This document shows, one piece after another, positions 16,434-32,450 of a stretch of DNA of 35,312 nucleotides. A program made the translations under genes and the position numbers. Origin of the DNA: Elusimicrobiales bacterium (lineage in GTDB: Bacteria; Elusimicrobiota; Elusimicrobia; Elusimicrobiales; UBA9959). Each line of letters begins with the position of its first letter. The first letter of the stretch is position 1. The stretch covers positions 1 to 35,312 of the forward strand of contig JAMPXK010000023.1 of NCBI GenBank assembly GCA_023701245.1. The letters run 5' to 3'. The notes under the pieces were generated by a model. The model worked only from the letters and a program-made list of their open reading frames with translations. It was not told where the DNA came from and did not search any database.

Positions 16434-16569
16434 CTGGCCGCCTCGGACCAGGGGCCGGAAAAACACGTGGTCGGCCACACCGTGGCCGCCACTCCTCACT
16501 CAGGCTCGGCGCTTATGCAAGCCTCGCCTTCCGCGAAGGTTTTTCCAACCCCTGGTCCGAGGCAGCCGG
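16434..16569. repeat. 136-bp GC-rich inverted-repeat element
   Basis: A 31-nt left arm (16434-16464) and right arm (16539-16569) are complementary at 27 of 31 positions; a fourth-class T-G wobble covers one of the four differences. The core GCCTCGGACCAGGGG is perfect. The 74-nt interior holds smaller hairpins: GTGGTCGGCCAC with GTGGCCGCCAC (one extra base), and CCTTC-CGC-GAAGG. No T-run follows either arm. It is not coding. It resembles a non-autonomous palindromic (MITE/REP-like) element or a structured RNA, and lies 25 nt before rrn P1. No target duplication was identified. Confidence 0.65.
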
Positions 16570-16594
16570 CGGGGAAACAGTTCGAAAAAAAATG

Positions 16595-16624
16595 TTGACA
16601 GGATTTTTTTATTTGTGCTATACT
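16595..16624 (+). promoter_or_regulatory. rRNA operon promoter P1
   Basis: TTGACA (16595-16600) and TATACT (16619-16624) are separated by 18 nt, with a T-rich spacer. Transcription should start near 16631, about 510 nt before the 16S gene. Confidence 0.85.
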
Positions 16625-16748
16625 AATCTTGTTGTCGCAGAACGGTCCCTTAACAAGGGCAGCGAACCTGAAACAACCACCTGATCTTTTAAAGAAAAAA
16701 ACAACAGTGCGAAGTAAAAAAGTTTTTCGAACGCAAGTTTAAAAAACG

Positions 16749-16767
16749 TTTTCTCCGACGGAGAAAA
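16749..16767 (+). promoter_or_regulatory. Palindrome between rrn P1 and P2
   Basis: TTTTCTCC and GGAGAAAA form a perfect 8-bp stem around GAC, ending 6 nt before the P2 -35. It could be a protein-binding site for P2 or a hairpin in the P1 RNA. There is no T-run, so it is not a classical terminator. Confidence 0.4.
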
Positions 16768-16773
16768 TAACAG

Positions 16774-16803
16774 TTGACAAGGTTCGCAGTTTTGTGATAC
16801 TAT
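16774..16803 (+). promoter_or_regulatory. rRNA operon promoter P2
   Basis: TTGACA (16774-16779) is followed after 18 nt by TACTAT (16798-16803), or after 16 nt by GATACT. With P1 this gives the tandem promoter layout common for rRNA operons. Confidence 0.75.
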
Positions 16804-16888
16804 TTACTTACGGTCGCGAACACAAGCCGCAACCGTAACAAACGACCTTCTACCTGTGGAGTGGATTCCACAAAACAGGAAAAGGGTT

Positions 16889-16902
16889 TGCTCTCTAAAA
16901 AA
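16889..16902 (+). promoter_or_regulatory. boxA-like antitermination site in the rRNA leader
   Basis: TGCTCTCTAAAAA resembles the bacterial rrn boxA (TGCTCTTTAACA) and lies just before the 16S processing arm, as in other rRNA leaders. It is a likely loading site for NusB-NusE. Confidence 0.6.
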
Positions 16903-16903
16903 T

Positions 16904-16927
16904 TATGTATGAATGGGCACCCTGAAC
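16904..16927 (+). other. 16S rRNA processing stem, 5' arm
   Basis: This 24-nt arm pairs with 18709-18732 at 23 of 24 positions, looping out the whole 16S gene. The pairing is the expected RNase III substrate that releases pre-16S. Confidence 0.85.
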
Positions 16928-17041
16928 GTGGGAAACAGGGAAAGCCAAAAGAGGCCAGGCCTTAAAACCTGTCTGAACTTCTGGCGGACTCTGCGGAACA
17001 TGTTGATGGTGTAATATACGAAGCAATTACCTAATGGTGTG

Positions 17042-17058
17042 ATAACCAAGTTGGTTAT
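17042..17058 (+). other. Leader hairpin
   Basis: ATAACCA-AGT-TGGTTAT is a perfect 7-bp hairpin in the 16S leader between the processing arm and the gene. Its role is unknown. Confidence 0.4.
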
Positions 17059-17088
17059 GAACAATAGTAATAGAGCTAATTAGAACAC

Positions 17089-17139
17089 TCCGTAAATGCT
17101 AACTGCCGACAGCGAAGTTTGCTGTTAACAGTTACGGAT

Positions 17140-17144
<5 letters not shown>
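17089..17144 (+). other. Terminator-like hairpin at the 16S 5' end
   Basis: TCCGT/ACGGA, AACTG/CAGTT and ACAGC/GCTGT stack into one bulged hairpin (17089-17138), immediately followed by six T at the predicted 16S 5' end. It may be a 16S maturation hairpin or a pause/termination signal overcome by the boxA complex. Confidence 0.45.
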
Positions 17145-18664
<1,520 letters not shown>

Positions 18665-18708
18665 TTATTTCTTTCACGAGAAATATAGGTCGGTGCCATC
18701 AACCTTCG

Positions 18709-18732
18709 GTTCAGGGTGGCCATTCATACATA
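18709..18732 (+). other. 16S rRNA processing stem, 3' arm
   Basis: The complement of 16904-16927 with a single mismatch. It ends 6 nt before tRNA-Ile. Confidence 0.85.
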
Positions 18733-18738
18733 AGTTTT

Positions 18739-18812
18739 GGGCTCATAGCTCAGCTGGTTAGAGCGCACGCTTGATAAGCGTGAGGTCGATGGTTCAATTC
18801 CATCTGGGCCCA
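18739..18812 (+). tRNA. tRNA-Ile (anticodon GAU)
   Basis: A 74-nt cloverleaf. The acceptor arms GGGCTCA and TGGGCCC pair with one G-U, the anticodon loop is TTGATAA on a CACGC/GCGTG stem, and the T-loop is GGTTCAATTCC. The 3' CCA is not encoded. Its place in the 16S-23S spacer is standard. Confidence 0.97.
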
Positions 18813-18851
18813 TACGCTCTAAAAAGTGGCTATGACAGCCAGGCGACATTC

Positions 18852-18924
18852 GGGGCAGTAGCTCAGCTGGGAGAGCGCCTGCTTTGCAAGCAGGAGGTCG
18901 CCGGTTCGATCCCGGTCTGCTCCA
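18852..18924 (+). tRNA. tRNA-Ala (anticodon UGC)
   Basis: A 73-nt cloverleaf. The acceptor arms GGGGCAG and CTGCTCC pair with one G-U, the anticodon loop is TTTGCAA on a CCTGC/GCAGG stem, and the T-loop region is GGTTCGATCCC. CCA is not encoded. Confidence 0.97.
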
Positions 18925-18962
18925 AAAATTCCGAGCAGCCAGGCCCAATAAACAGATTTCGG

Positions 18963-18982
18963 TTCTTTGAAAATTCAAGCGC
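18963..18982 (+). promoter_or_regulatory. Spacer boxA-like site and outer processing arm
   Basis: GGTTCTTTGAAAA (from 18961) matches the boxA-like motif found in 16S-23S spacers of other bacteria. The segment 18965-18982 is also perfectly complementary over 18 nt to 22449-22466, just ahead of rplJ, so it can close an outer stem around the whole 23S-5S precursor. Confidence 0.7.
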
Positions 18983-19037
18983 AAATTCTAACGAACAAAC
19001 CATAATTCTCCTTCGGGAGTGGGCGAGTTCTAAACGA

Positions 19038-19094
19038 ATCTTAAAGCAATAGCGTCTTAATTTGGCAAAATTAAGACACACAATCACACCTTAG
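19038..19094 (+). other. 23S rRNA processing stem, 5' side, with inserted hairpin
   Basis: The segment 19038-19052 pairs perfectly with 22262-22276 (15 bp), and 19083-19094 pairs perfectly with 22245-22256 (12 bp). Between the two 5' arms sits a perfect 10-bp hairpin, GTCTTAATTT-GGCA-AAATTAAGAC (19054-19077), giving a three-way junction. This is the expected RNase III region for pre-23S. Confidence 0.85.
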
Positions 19095-19194
19095 TATACA
19101 TATGTGATAATAGTAAGAACGAACAAAGTTAGTTAAGGCAAAAGTAGGTAGAATACAAGTAACATTACCTTAATAGCTAGGATTAAAGAATAAG

Positions 19195-22210
<3,016 letters not shown>

Positions 22211-22244
22211 TTTTCTAATCCTAAATATTAGAACACATAGGCTG

Positions 22245-22276
22245 CTAAGGTGTGATAATAACTATTGCTTTAAGAT
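22245..22276 (+). other. 23S rRNA processing stem, 3' side
   Basis: Two adjacent arms, 22245-22256 and 22262-22276, pair with 19083-19094 and 19038-19052 respectively. Confidence 0.85.
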
Positions 22277-22297
22277 ACGCGCTTTCCTGCGATTAAT

Positions 22298-22421
22298 AAG
22301 ACCGGTGTTTATTCCGGAGAGGTTACACCCGTTCCCATTCCGAACACGGCAGTTAAGGTCTCCAGGGCTGATGGTACTAACACCCAACCCGGTGTTGGCA
22401 GAGTAGGTCGATGCCGGTCTT
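22298..22421 (+). rRNA. rrf: 5S ribosomal RNA
   Basis: The core is 124 nt, bounded by AAGACCGG and CCGGTCTT. Typical internal elements are visible: CCCATTCCGAACACGG, GGGCTGATGGTACT and GCAGAGTAGG. The terminal stem extends beyond the gene as a perfect 20-bp inverted repeat, CCTGCGATTAATAAGACCGG at 22286 with its complement ending at 22433, which is the likely processing stem. Mature ends are approximate. Confidence 0.95.
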
Positions 22422-22448
22422 ATTAATCGCAGGGGAGCAAATAGAATA

Positions 22449-22468
22449 GCGCTTGAATTTTCAAAGGA
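22449..22468 (+). promoter_or_regulatory. Outer processing arm in the rplJ leader
   Basis: GCGCTTGAATTTTCAAAGGA is the complement of the tRNA-Ala/23S spacer boxA region (18 contiguous pairs, plus a G-U pair and another pair). It ends 17 nt before the rplJ ATG, so cleavage of this stem would create the 5' end of the rplJ message. Confidence 0.65.
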
Positions 22469-22485
22469 TCGAAGCAGGCAATCCA

Positions 22486-22998
22486 ATGAAGATCACGAAA
22501 ACCGACAAAAAAGCGCTCGCCGAGACCCTTGGCAAGGAATTTTCCGCCAAGGACACCTTCTTTGCGACGTTCAACGGCATGAAGTTCAAGGATGCCAACG
22601 GTCTTCGCGACAACCTGCGCCCGACCAAGGCCAAGTTCAAGGTAATGCGCAACACCGTAGTGGCGCACGCCCTGCAGAACGCTTCCCTGAAGCCCGCCGA
22701 CGCGACCGTGGCCAAAGGCCCTACCGCCGTCGTCACCCTGGAAGACTCCAACGAAGTCACCCGCGTAGCCAAAGAGCTGATGGCGTTCGCCAAAGCCAAC
22801 CCCGGCGTGATCTGGAAGGGCGGCTTCTACGAGAAGAAGTGGCTTTCCCCCGAAGATATCTCCAAACTGTCCAAGATCGGCTCCAAGGCCGAACTCCTGG
22901 GACAGCTGGCCGGCACGCTGTACTCCAGCATCGCCCAGATCCGCTACATCCTGGAAGCTCTCAAAGAGCAGAAAGAAAAAGCGGAAGCCCCTAAATAA
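22486..22998 (+). CDS. rplJ: 50S ribosomal protein L10
   Basis: A 170-residue protein that anchors L7/L12 dimers to the 23S rRNA at the GTPase centre. The pattern KITKTDKKALAETLGKEF, then FKVMRNTVVAHAL, KGPTAVV, KGGFYEKKWL and LLGQLAGTLYSSIAQI is typical L10, and the helical C-terminus (YILEALKEQKEK) is the L7/L12-binding tail. A TTG at 22453 is in frame, but it lies inside the outer rRNA processing arm and adds unconserved residues, so the ATG at 22486 is used. The Shine-Dalgarno is weak. The gene begins 64 nt after 5S with no terminator or promoter between. In E. coli L10 represses its own leader; that leader is replaced here by rRNA spacer. Confidence 0.96.
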   Translation: MKITKTDKKALAETLGKEFSAKDTFFATFNGMKFKDANGLRDNLRPTKAKFKVMRNTVVAHALQNASLKPADATVAKGPTAVVTLEDSNEVTRVAKELMAFAKANPGVIWKGGFYEKKWLSPEDISKLSKIGSKAELLGQLAGTLYSSIAQIRYILEALKEQKEKAEAPK

Positions 22999-23198
22999 CC
23001 CAAAATTTGCTATAATTTAAGTAGATTGGTGAGTAAGTAGTCCGTGTTTAGATCCTTCACTCCTCCATCTGCGTTTCGTCGTCTCTATAAATTTGCAGTA
23101 AATCCTGGTAGTCCCGCCAGTAAAAGGGGATAAACTGCCCGCTTAGGCGGACAGGCTACTAAAAAACACCGCCTCCCGGCGGAAAAAGGAGCCCTAAA
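22999..23198 (+). promoter_or_regulatory. rplL leader with a candidate extended -10 promoter
   Basis: TGCTATAAT at 23008-23016 is a perfect extended -10, placed 10 nt after the rplJ stop. A start near 23023 would give a leader of about 175 nt. That leader contains an 8-bp hairpin with one mismatch around TTAG (CTGCCCGC/GCGGACAG, 23136-23155) and CCGCC-TCCC-GGCGG just before the AAAGGAG site (23185-23191). rplJ and rplL are usually only tens of nt apart, so the long gap probably allows extra L7/L12 synthesis. Confidence 0.6.
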
Positions 23199-23591
23199 AT
23201 GGCAACCGTAAGCAAAGACCAGCTGTTAGAAGCGATCGGCAGCATGACGATAATGGAACTGTCCGACCTGGTGAAAGGCATCGAGGACAAGTTCGGCGTG
23301 AAGGCCGCCCCCGTAGGCGTGGCCGTGGCCGCCGGAGCCCCCGGAGCCGCCGCCGGCGGAGCCGCCGAGGAAAAGACGGAGTTCACCGTCGTCCTGAAAG
23401 CCGTCACCGACGCCGCCAAGAAGATCTCCGTTATCAAAGTTGTCCGCGAACTGACCGGCCTGGGCCTGAAAGAGTCCAAGGACCTGGTGGAAGGCGCCCC
23501 CAAGAACGTGAAAGAGGGCGTGGACAAGAAGACCGCCGACGAAATGAGCAAGAAGCTCACCGAAGCCGGCGGCGCCGTCGAACTGAAATAA
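23199..23591 (+). CDS. rplL: 50S ribosomal protein L7/L12
   Basis: A 130-residue stalk protein, present in several copies per ribosome, that recruits EF-G, EF-Tu, IF2 and RF3. The N-terminal dimerisation domain ([21 protein letters not shown]) is joined by an Ala/Gly/Pro hinge (about 43-61) to the factor-binding domain, with [38 protein letters not shown] and a C-terminal GGAVELK. Length and layout are standard. AAAGGAG lies 7 nt before the ATG. It sits between rplJ and rpoB, with its own possible promoter upstream and attenuator-like hairpins downstream. Confidence 0.97.
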   Translation: MATVSKDQLLEAIGSMTIMELSDLVKGIEDKFGVKAAPVGVAVAAGAPGAAAGGAAEEKTEFTVVLKAVTDAAKKISVIKVVRELTGLGLKESKDLVEGAPKNVKEGVDKKTADEMSKKLTEAGGAVELK

Positions 23592-23603
23592 CACGCCGTA
23601 AAA

Positions 23604-23655
23604 CCGCCGTCCGCTTTAACGCGGGCGGCGGTGTCGTTTGGCCGGACTACCGGCC
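23604..23655 (+). terminator. Attenuator-like hairpins between rplL and rpoB
   Basis: CCGCCGTCCGC/GCGGGCGGCGG (23604-23631) is an 11-bp stem with one G-U, followed by TGTCGTTT, a weak T-tract. A second hairpin, GGCCGG-ACTA-CCGGCC (23640-23655), follows. Their position matches the partial terminator between rplL and rpoB in E. coli, which lowers rpoBC output relative to L7/L12. Confidence 0.6.
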
Positions 23656-23722
23656 GCCAGTTGCGTACCAGTGAATTTGTGTTAAAACAAGCTTATACGC
23701 GGTAACATAAGCGGTGTAGACT

Positions 23723-23752
23723 TATCCCTTCTGCCCTAAGGCGGAAGGGATA
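23723..23752 (+). promoter_or_regulatory. rpoB leader hairpin
   Basis: TATCCCTTCTGCC and GGCGGAAGGGATA form a 13-bp stem with one G-U around a CTAA loop. It ends 25 nt before the GAGGTGA ribosome site region of rpoB and has no T-run. RNase III cleavage site and regulatory hairpin are both possible. Confidence 0.55.
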
Positions 23753-23787
23753 GGCCTGCTATTCGGGTTAAACTACGAGGTGAACTG

Positions 23788-26700
23788 ATGAAACAGCTTA
23801 ACTTCTCCAAGATAGGCCAGATACTCAAAGTACCGGACCTCCTCGACATGCAGAAGCAGTCGTTCGACTGGTTCCTCCAGCTGGACGAAAAACCCGAAAA
23901 CCGCAAGATCCAGGGCCTCCAGGCCTCTTTCGTGGACGTGTTCCCGATAGAGTCCGCCGACGGCACCATGGTGATGGACTTCCTCAAGTACGAGCTGGGC
24001 ACGCCCAAGTACACCGGCCCCGAAGAAGCCCTCGCCCGCGGCGGCTCCTACTCCACCCCGCTCAAGGCCTACATGTCGCTGTCGCTCAAGCAGGAGAGCG
24101 GCAAGCTCAAGCACATGATCGACCAGGACGTAACCCTGTGCGAGCTGCCCATCATGACCGACACCGGCTCGTTCATCTTCAACGGCGCCGAGCGCATCGT
24201 GGTGAGCCAGCTGCACCGCTCCCCCGGCATCATTTTCGAGGACGACGAGGAAAAGAAGCAGTCCGTCCTCGGCAAGCCGCTGTTCTACGCCCGCGTGATC
24301 CCGTACCGCGGCGCCTGGGTGGAATTCGAATTCGACACCGACAACGTCCTCTGGGTCCGCCTGGACCGCAAGAAGAAGATCCTCGCCACCACTTTCGTCA
24401 AGGCCGCCGGCCTTGAGACCAACGCCGAGATCCTGCAGGCCTTCTACCCGTCGGTGGAAGTGCCCGTCAACCAGGACAACGCCGCCAATATCATCGGCAA
24501 GTACGCCATAGAGGACATCGTGGACAAGAGTTCCGGCGAAGTGCTCTGGAACCTGGAAGAGAAGGCCGCCGTCGCCCTGGACGAGAAAGCCTTCAAGGCC
24601 ATGGTGGACCGCAAGGTGAAGACCGTCACCCTGATAAAGGGCAACCCCAAGGAAGACAACCCCGGCGTGATCCTGGCCCTGGAGGCCAAGAACCAGCCCA
24701 AGACCGCTTCCGACGCGCGCTACGAGATCTACAAGAAAATGCGCGGCCAGGACTTCATCGTGAAGGAACAGGCCGAGGAATACCTGGACAATATCCTGTT
24801 CAAGAGCCTGCGCCGCTACGACTTCTCCGTGGTGGGCCGCTACAAGGCCATGCGCAAGCTGCGCCCGCTCTACGAAGAGCTGGCCAAGACCGACAAACGC
24901 TACAAGGTCCCCGGCGACAAGATGCGCAACATCTCGCTGGAAGACATCCTGGTCACCATTAAGTACCTGATGGCCCTCAACTCCGGCGCCGCCTCTTTCG
25001 ATTACCAGGGCGCCAAGTTCGAGTACAAGGTGGACGACATCGACCACCTGGGCAACCGCCGCGTGCGCTCCATCGGCGAACTGCTGGAGAACCAGATCCG
25101 CGTGGCCCTGGTGCAGATAGCGCGCAACGTGCGCGACCGCATGAGCAAGGAAGACAAGACCGTGACGCCCCGCACGCTGGTGAACGCCGCCCCCGTGGTG
25201 GCCATCATGCGCAAGTTCTTCGGTACGTCGCAGCTGTCGCAGTTCATGGACCAGATCAACCCGCTGGCCGAACTGACCCACAAGCGCCGCCTGTCGGCCC
25301 TTGGCCCGGGCGGTCTGAACCGCAAGCGCGCCGGCTTCGAAGTCCGCGACGTGCACTACACGCATTACGGCCGCGTCTGCCCCATCGAAACGCCCGAAGG
25401 TCCGAACATCGGTCTTATCGTTTCGCTGGCCGCCTACGCCAAGGTCAACCAGTACGGCCTCATAGAGACCCCGTACCGCAAGATCACCAATAAGAAAGTC
25501 ACCGACGAAGCCGACTACGTCACCGCCTACATCGAAGACGACATCTTCGTGGGCCAGGCCAACACCCCCATAGAGAGCGGCAAGCTCTCCACGGACCGCG
25601 TGTACGGCCGCCTGAAGGACGAGTACGTGTTCGTGGATTCCGACCAGGTGACCTACATGGACGTCAGCCCCATGCAGGTGGTGTCCATCTCCGCCTCGCT
25701 GGTGCCCTTCCTGGAACACGACGACGCCAACCGCGCCCTGATGGGTTCCAACATGATGAGGCAGGCGGTGCCGCTGCTCAAGACCGAAGTGCCCCTGGTG
25801 GGCACCGGCATGGAGCCGGCCATCGCCCGCGACAGCCGCGCCTGCGTGACCGCCCGCACCTCGGGCAAGGTCATTTACGCGTCCGCGGACATGATAGCCA
25901 TAAAGCCGGAGCACAGCAAAGAACCGGATATCTATCACCTCATTAAGTACCGCCGTTCCAACCAGGACACCTGCGTGAACCAGGTGCCCACCGTGCAGAG
26001 CGGCGACGAGATCAAGAAAGGCGACATTATAGCCGACGGCCCCGCTACCAAGGACGGCCAGCTGGCCCTGGGCAAGAACCTGCTGGTGGCCTTCATGAGC
26101 TGGGAAGGCTTCAACTACGAAGACGCCATCCTGGTCTCCGAGAAGGTAGTGGAAGACGACGCGCTGACCTCCATCTTCATCGAAGAGTTCGAAGTGGAAG
26201 CCCGCGACACCAAGCTGGGCCCGGAAGAAATAACCCGCGACATCCCCAACGTCGGCACCGACGCCCTGGAGCACATCGACAACGACGGCGTAGTGATCCC
26301 GTCCACCATGGTGCGCCCCGGCGACATCCTGGTCTGCAAGGTGTCCCCCAAAGGCGAGCAGCAGCTGTCCCCCGAAGAGCGCCTGCTGAAGGTGATCTTC
26401 GGCAAGAAGGCCGAAGACGTGACCGACACTTCCATGCGCGTGCCCCCCGGCGTGTACGGCAAGATCATCGGCACCCGCGTGTTCGTGCGCCGGGAAAAGC
26501 TGAGCAAGCCCGAGGAAGACCGCCGCAAGAAGGAAATCGACGCGGAAATGAATTACAACCTGGACGCCCTGAAGGAGTTCCGCAAGGAAACCTCCAAGAA
26601 AGGCTCCGAGACCGAAGAGTTCTGCAAGCAGATGGAGAAGCGCATCAAGGAAAAGTTCGCCCGCGAGAAGGAAATGCTGAAGTCCTCCGGCGAACTGCCC

Positions 26701-27666
26701 GTCACCGTCAATAAAGTGGTGAAGGTGCACATCGCCCTGAAGCGCCGCCTGCAGGTGGGCGACAAGCTCTCCGGCCGCCACGGCAACAAGGGCGTAGTGG
26801 CCCGCATCCTGCCGCGCGAAGACATGCCCTATATGCCCGACGGCACCCCCGTCGACGTAGTGCTCTCCCCGCTGGGCGTGCCCTCCCGCATGAACATCGG
26901 CCAGATCCTCGAGACCATGCTGGGCTGGGCCGGCAAGCAGCTGGACACCCAGATGTACTGCCCCGTGTTCGACAGCGCGGCCGAGGATAACAAGGATTAC
27001 TGGAAGTACTGGGAGAAGAAAGGCCGTAAGCGCGGCGACATCACCATAGACGACGTGCTTAAGGACATGGAGAAGCACCCCGGCGGCGAAAAGCCGGGCG
27101 TCATACAGATGATACAGCTGGCCAAGGACCACCTTAAGGCCAAGGGCGTGCCGGAAGAGTATCTGCCGGACGACTACTGCCGCATCACGCTGTTCGACGG
27201 CCGCACCGGCGAGGCCTTCCACGAGAAGGTCACCATCGGCTACCTGTACATCCTCAAGCTCATCCACCTGGTGGAAGACAAGGTACACGCCCGCAGCACA
27301 GGCCCATACAGCCTCATCACGCGCCAGCCCCTGGGCGGTAAGGCCCTGTTCGGCGGCCAGCGCTTCGGCGAAATGGAAGTCTGGGCGCTCGAAGGCTACG
27401 GCGCCGCGTACACCCTGCAGGAAATGCTCACCGTGAAGTCCGACGACTTCACCGGCCGCACCAAGATGTACGAAGCCATCATCAAAGGCGACTTCCCGCC
27501 CCAGCCCGGCGTGCCGGAATCCTTCAAGGTGCTTGTGAAGGAACTCCAGGCCCTGGCGCTGGAAGTGGACCTGCTCAATACGCCCCCGCCGTCCAAGAAG
27601 GGCGCCGCGGAAGAAGAGGAAAAGGGCGCCGCCAAGAAGAAGACCGCGGCGAAAGCCGAGAAGTAA
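23788..27666 (+). CDS. rpoB: DNA-directed RNA polymerase subunit beta
   Basis: The 1,292-residue beta subunit. It forms one side of the catalytic cleft and the rifampicin pocket. The start MKQLNFSKIGQILKVPDLL follows GAGGTGA at 23777-23783. The rifampicin region is at about 479-509 (TSQLSQFMDQINPL, then THKRRLSALGPGG), with the usual Asp488, His498 and Ser503 (E. coli 516, 526, 531) retained. Catalytic-face motifs include GDKLSGRHGNKG and VLSPLGVPSRMNIGQ. The C-terminal clamp segment GGKALFGGQRFGEMEVWALE is present. A Lys/Glu/Ala-rich tail (about 1270-1292) extends past the conserved end. The long transversal insertion of proteobacterial beta subunits appears absent. It is followed by rpoC after 92 nt. 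Confidence 0.98.
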   Translation: MKQLNFSKIGQILKVPDLLDMQKQSFDWFLQLDEKPENRKIQGLQASFVDVFPIESADGTMVMDFLKYELGTPKYTGPEEALARGGSYSTPLKAYMSLSLKQESGKLKHMIDQDVTLCELPIMTDTGSFIFNGAERIVVSQLHRSPGIIFEDDEEKKQSVLGKPLFYARVIPYRGAWVEFEFDTDNVLWVRLDRKKKILATTFVKAAGLETNAEILQAFYPSVEVPVNQDNAANIIGKYAIEDIVDKSSGEVLWNLEEKAAVALDEKAFKAMVDRKVKTVTLIKGNPKEDNPGVILALEAKNQPKTASDARYEIYKKMRGQDFIVKEQAEEYLDNILFKSLRRYDFSVVGRYKAMRKLRPLYEELAKTDKRYKVPGDKMRNISLEDILVTIKYLMALNSGAASFDYQGAKFEYKVDDIDHLGNRRVRSIGELLENQIRVALVQIARNVRDRMSKEDKTVTPRTLVNAAPVVAIMRKFFGTSQLSQFMDQINPLAELTHKRRLSALGPGGLNRKRAGFEVRDVHYTHYGRVCPIETPEGPNIGLIVSLAAYAKVNQYGLIETPYRKITNKKVTDEADYVTAYIEDDIFVGQANTPIESGKLSTDRVYGRLKDEYVFVDSDQVTYMDVSPMQVVSISASLVPFLEHDDANRALMGSNMMRQAVPLLKTEVPLVGTGMEPAIARDSRACVTARTSGKVIYASADMIAIKPEHSKEPDIYHLIKYRRSNQDTCVNQVPTVQSGDEIKKGDIIADGPATKDGQLALGKNLLVAFMSWEGFNYEDAILVSEKVVEDDALTSIFIEEFEVEARDTKLGPEEITRDIPNVGTDALEHIDNDGVVIPSTMVRPGDILVCKVSPKGEQQLSPEERLLKVIFGKKAEDVTDTSMRVPPGVYGKIIGTRVFVRREKLSKPEEDRRKKEIDAEMNYNLDALKEFRKETSKKGSETEEFCKQMEKRIKEKFAREKEMLKSSGELPVTVNKVVKVHIALKRRLQVGDKLSGRHGNKGVVARILPREDMPYMPDGTPVDVVLSPLGVPSRMNIGQILETMLGWAGKQLDTQMYCPVFDSAAEDNKDYWKYWEKKGRKRGDITIDDVLKDMEKHPGGEKPGVIQMIQLAKDHLKAKGVPEEYLPDDYCRITLFDGRTGEAFHEKVTIGYLYILKLIHLVEDKVHARSTGPYSLITRQPLGGKALFGGQRFGEMEVWALEGYGAAYTLQEMLTVKSDDFTGRTKMYEAIIKGDFPPQPGVPESFKVLVKELQALALEVDLLNTPPPSKKGAAEEEEKGAAKKKTAAKAEK

Positions 27667-27701
27667 GCGCCCCGCGGTCTTGAGCGCGGGCCGGAGAGGA
27701 A

Positions 27702-27725
27702 CGGCCGGGGGCTAGGCCCCGGCCG
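27702..27725 (+). other. rpoB-rpoC intergenic hairpin
   Basis: CGGCCGGGG and CCCCGGCCG form a 9-bp stem around GCTAGG, 33 nt before the rpoC ATG. With no T-run it is more likely an mRNA-processing or stabilising structure than a terminator. Confidence 0.5.
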
Positions 27726-27758
27726 CAGCAGAGAGAAAAACGATTCGGAGACTAAACT

Positions 27759-31972
<4,214 letters not shown>

Positions 31973-31973
<1 letters not shown>

Positions 31974-31997
31974 CCGGGAGGGTAACCCCTTTCCGGT
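31973..31997 (+). promoter_or_regulatory. Hairpin enclosing the rpsL Shine-Dalgarno
   Basis: ACCGG (31973-31977) pairs with CCGGT (31993-31997), continued by GAGGG with CCCTT (one G-U, one bulged T), giving about 10 bp around a TAAC loop. The only Shine-Dalgarno-like sequence near rpsL, GGGAGGG, is inside the stem, and the rpsL ATG follows 6 nt after it. Confidence 0.5.
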
Positions 31998-32003
31998 GTT
32001 TAT

Positions 32004-32417
32004 ATGTCTACAATTAACCAGCTCATCAGGCATGGCCGGACCAAGGCCCGCAAGTTCAGCAAGGCCCCGGCCCTCATGTCCTGCCCGCAGCGCCGCGGCG
32101 TCTGCACCCGCGTGTACACCACCACGCCCAAGAAGCCGAATTCGGCCCTCCGGAAGGTGGCCCGCGTAAAGCTGACCAGCAAGCAGGAAGTCACCGCCTA
32201 CATCCCCGGCGTGGGCCATAACCTGCAGGAACACTCCATAGTGATGGTGCGCGGAGGCCGCGTGAAGGACCTGCCCGGCGTGCGCTACCACATTGTGCGC
32301 GGCGCGCTGGACGCTTCCGGCGTGGAAGGCCGCATGCAGAGCCGCTCTTGCTACGGCGCCAAGCGCCCCAAGGGCGAGAAGAAGCCCGGCCGCAAAGGCG
32401 CGGAAGCCGGCAAATAA
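32004..32417 (+). CDS. rpsL: 30S ribosomal protein S12
   Basis: A 137-residue protein of the decoding centre. The conserved [19 protein letters not shown] loop and [26 protein letters not shown] loop are intact, with the lysines whose mutation gives streptomycin resistance still in place. The C-terminus carries a short extra basic tail ([14 protein letters not shown]) compared with E. coli S12. It starts 30 nt after rpoC behind a hairpin that covers its ribosome site, and begins the str gene set rpsL-rpsG-fusA-tuf. Confidence 0.97.
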   Translation: MSTINQLIRHGRTKARKFSKAPALMSCPQRRGVCTRVYTTTPKKPNSALRKVARVKLTSKQEVTAYIPGVGHNLQEHSIVMVRGGRVKDLPGVRYHIVRGALDASGVEGRMQSRSCYGAKRPKGEKKPGRKGAEAGK

Positions 32418-32450
32418 CCCGACAAACTAATAAGGACTGGATAAACTACT

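Noticed and set aside
16301-16684. A 127-codon plus-strand open frame upstream of the rRNA operon
   Set aside because: It crosses the AT-rich tract, the inverted-repeat element and the rrn P1 promoter, has no good ribosome site and has an unnatural composition.
22434-22485. A terminator or promoter between 5S and rplJ
   Set aside because: The only structure is the 5S processing stem ending at 22433. It has no T-run after it, and no convincing -35/-10 pair is seen.
25255-25257. Ile at RpoB position 490, where E. coli has Asn518 in the rifampicin region
   Set aside because: This position varies naturally among bacteria and the key Asp, His and Ser are retained, so resistance cannot be inferred.
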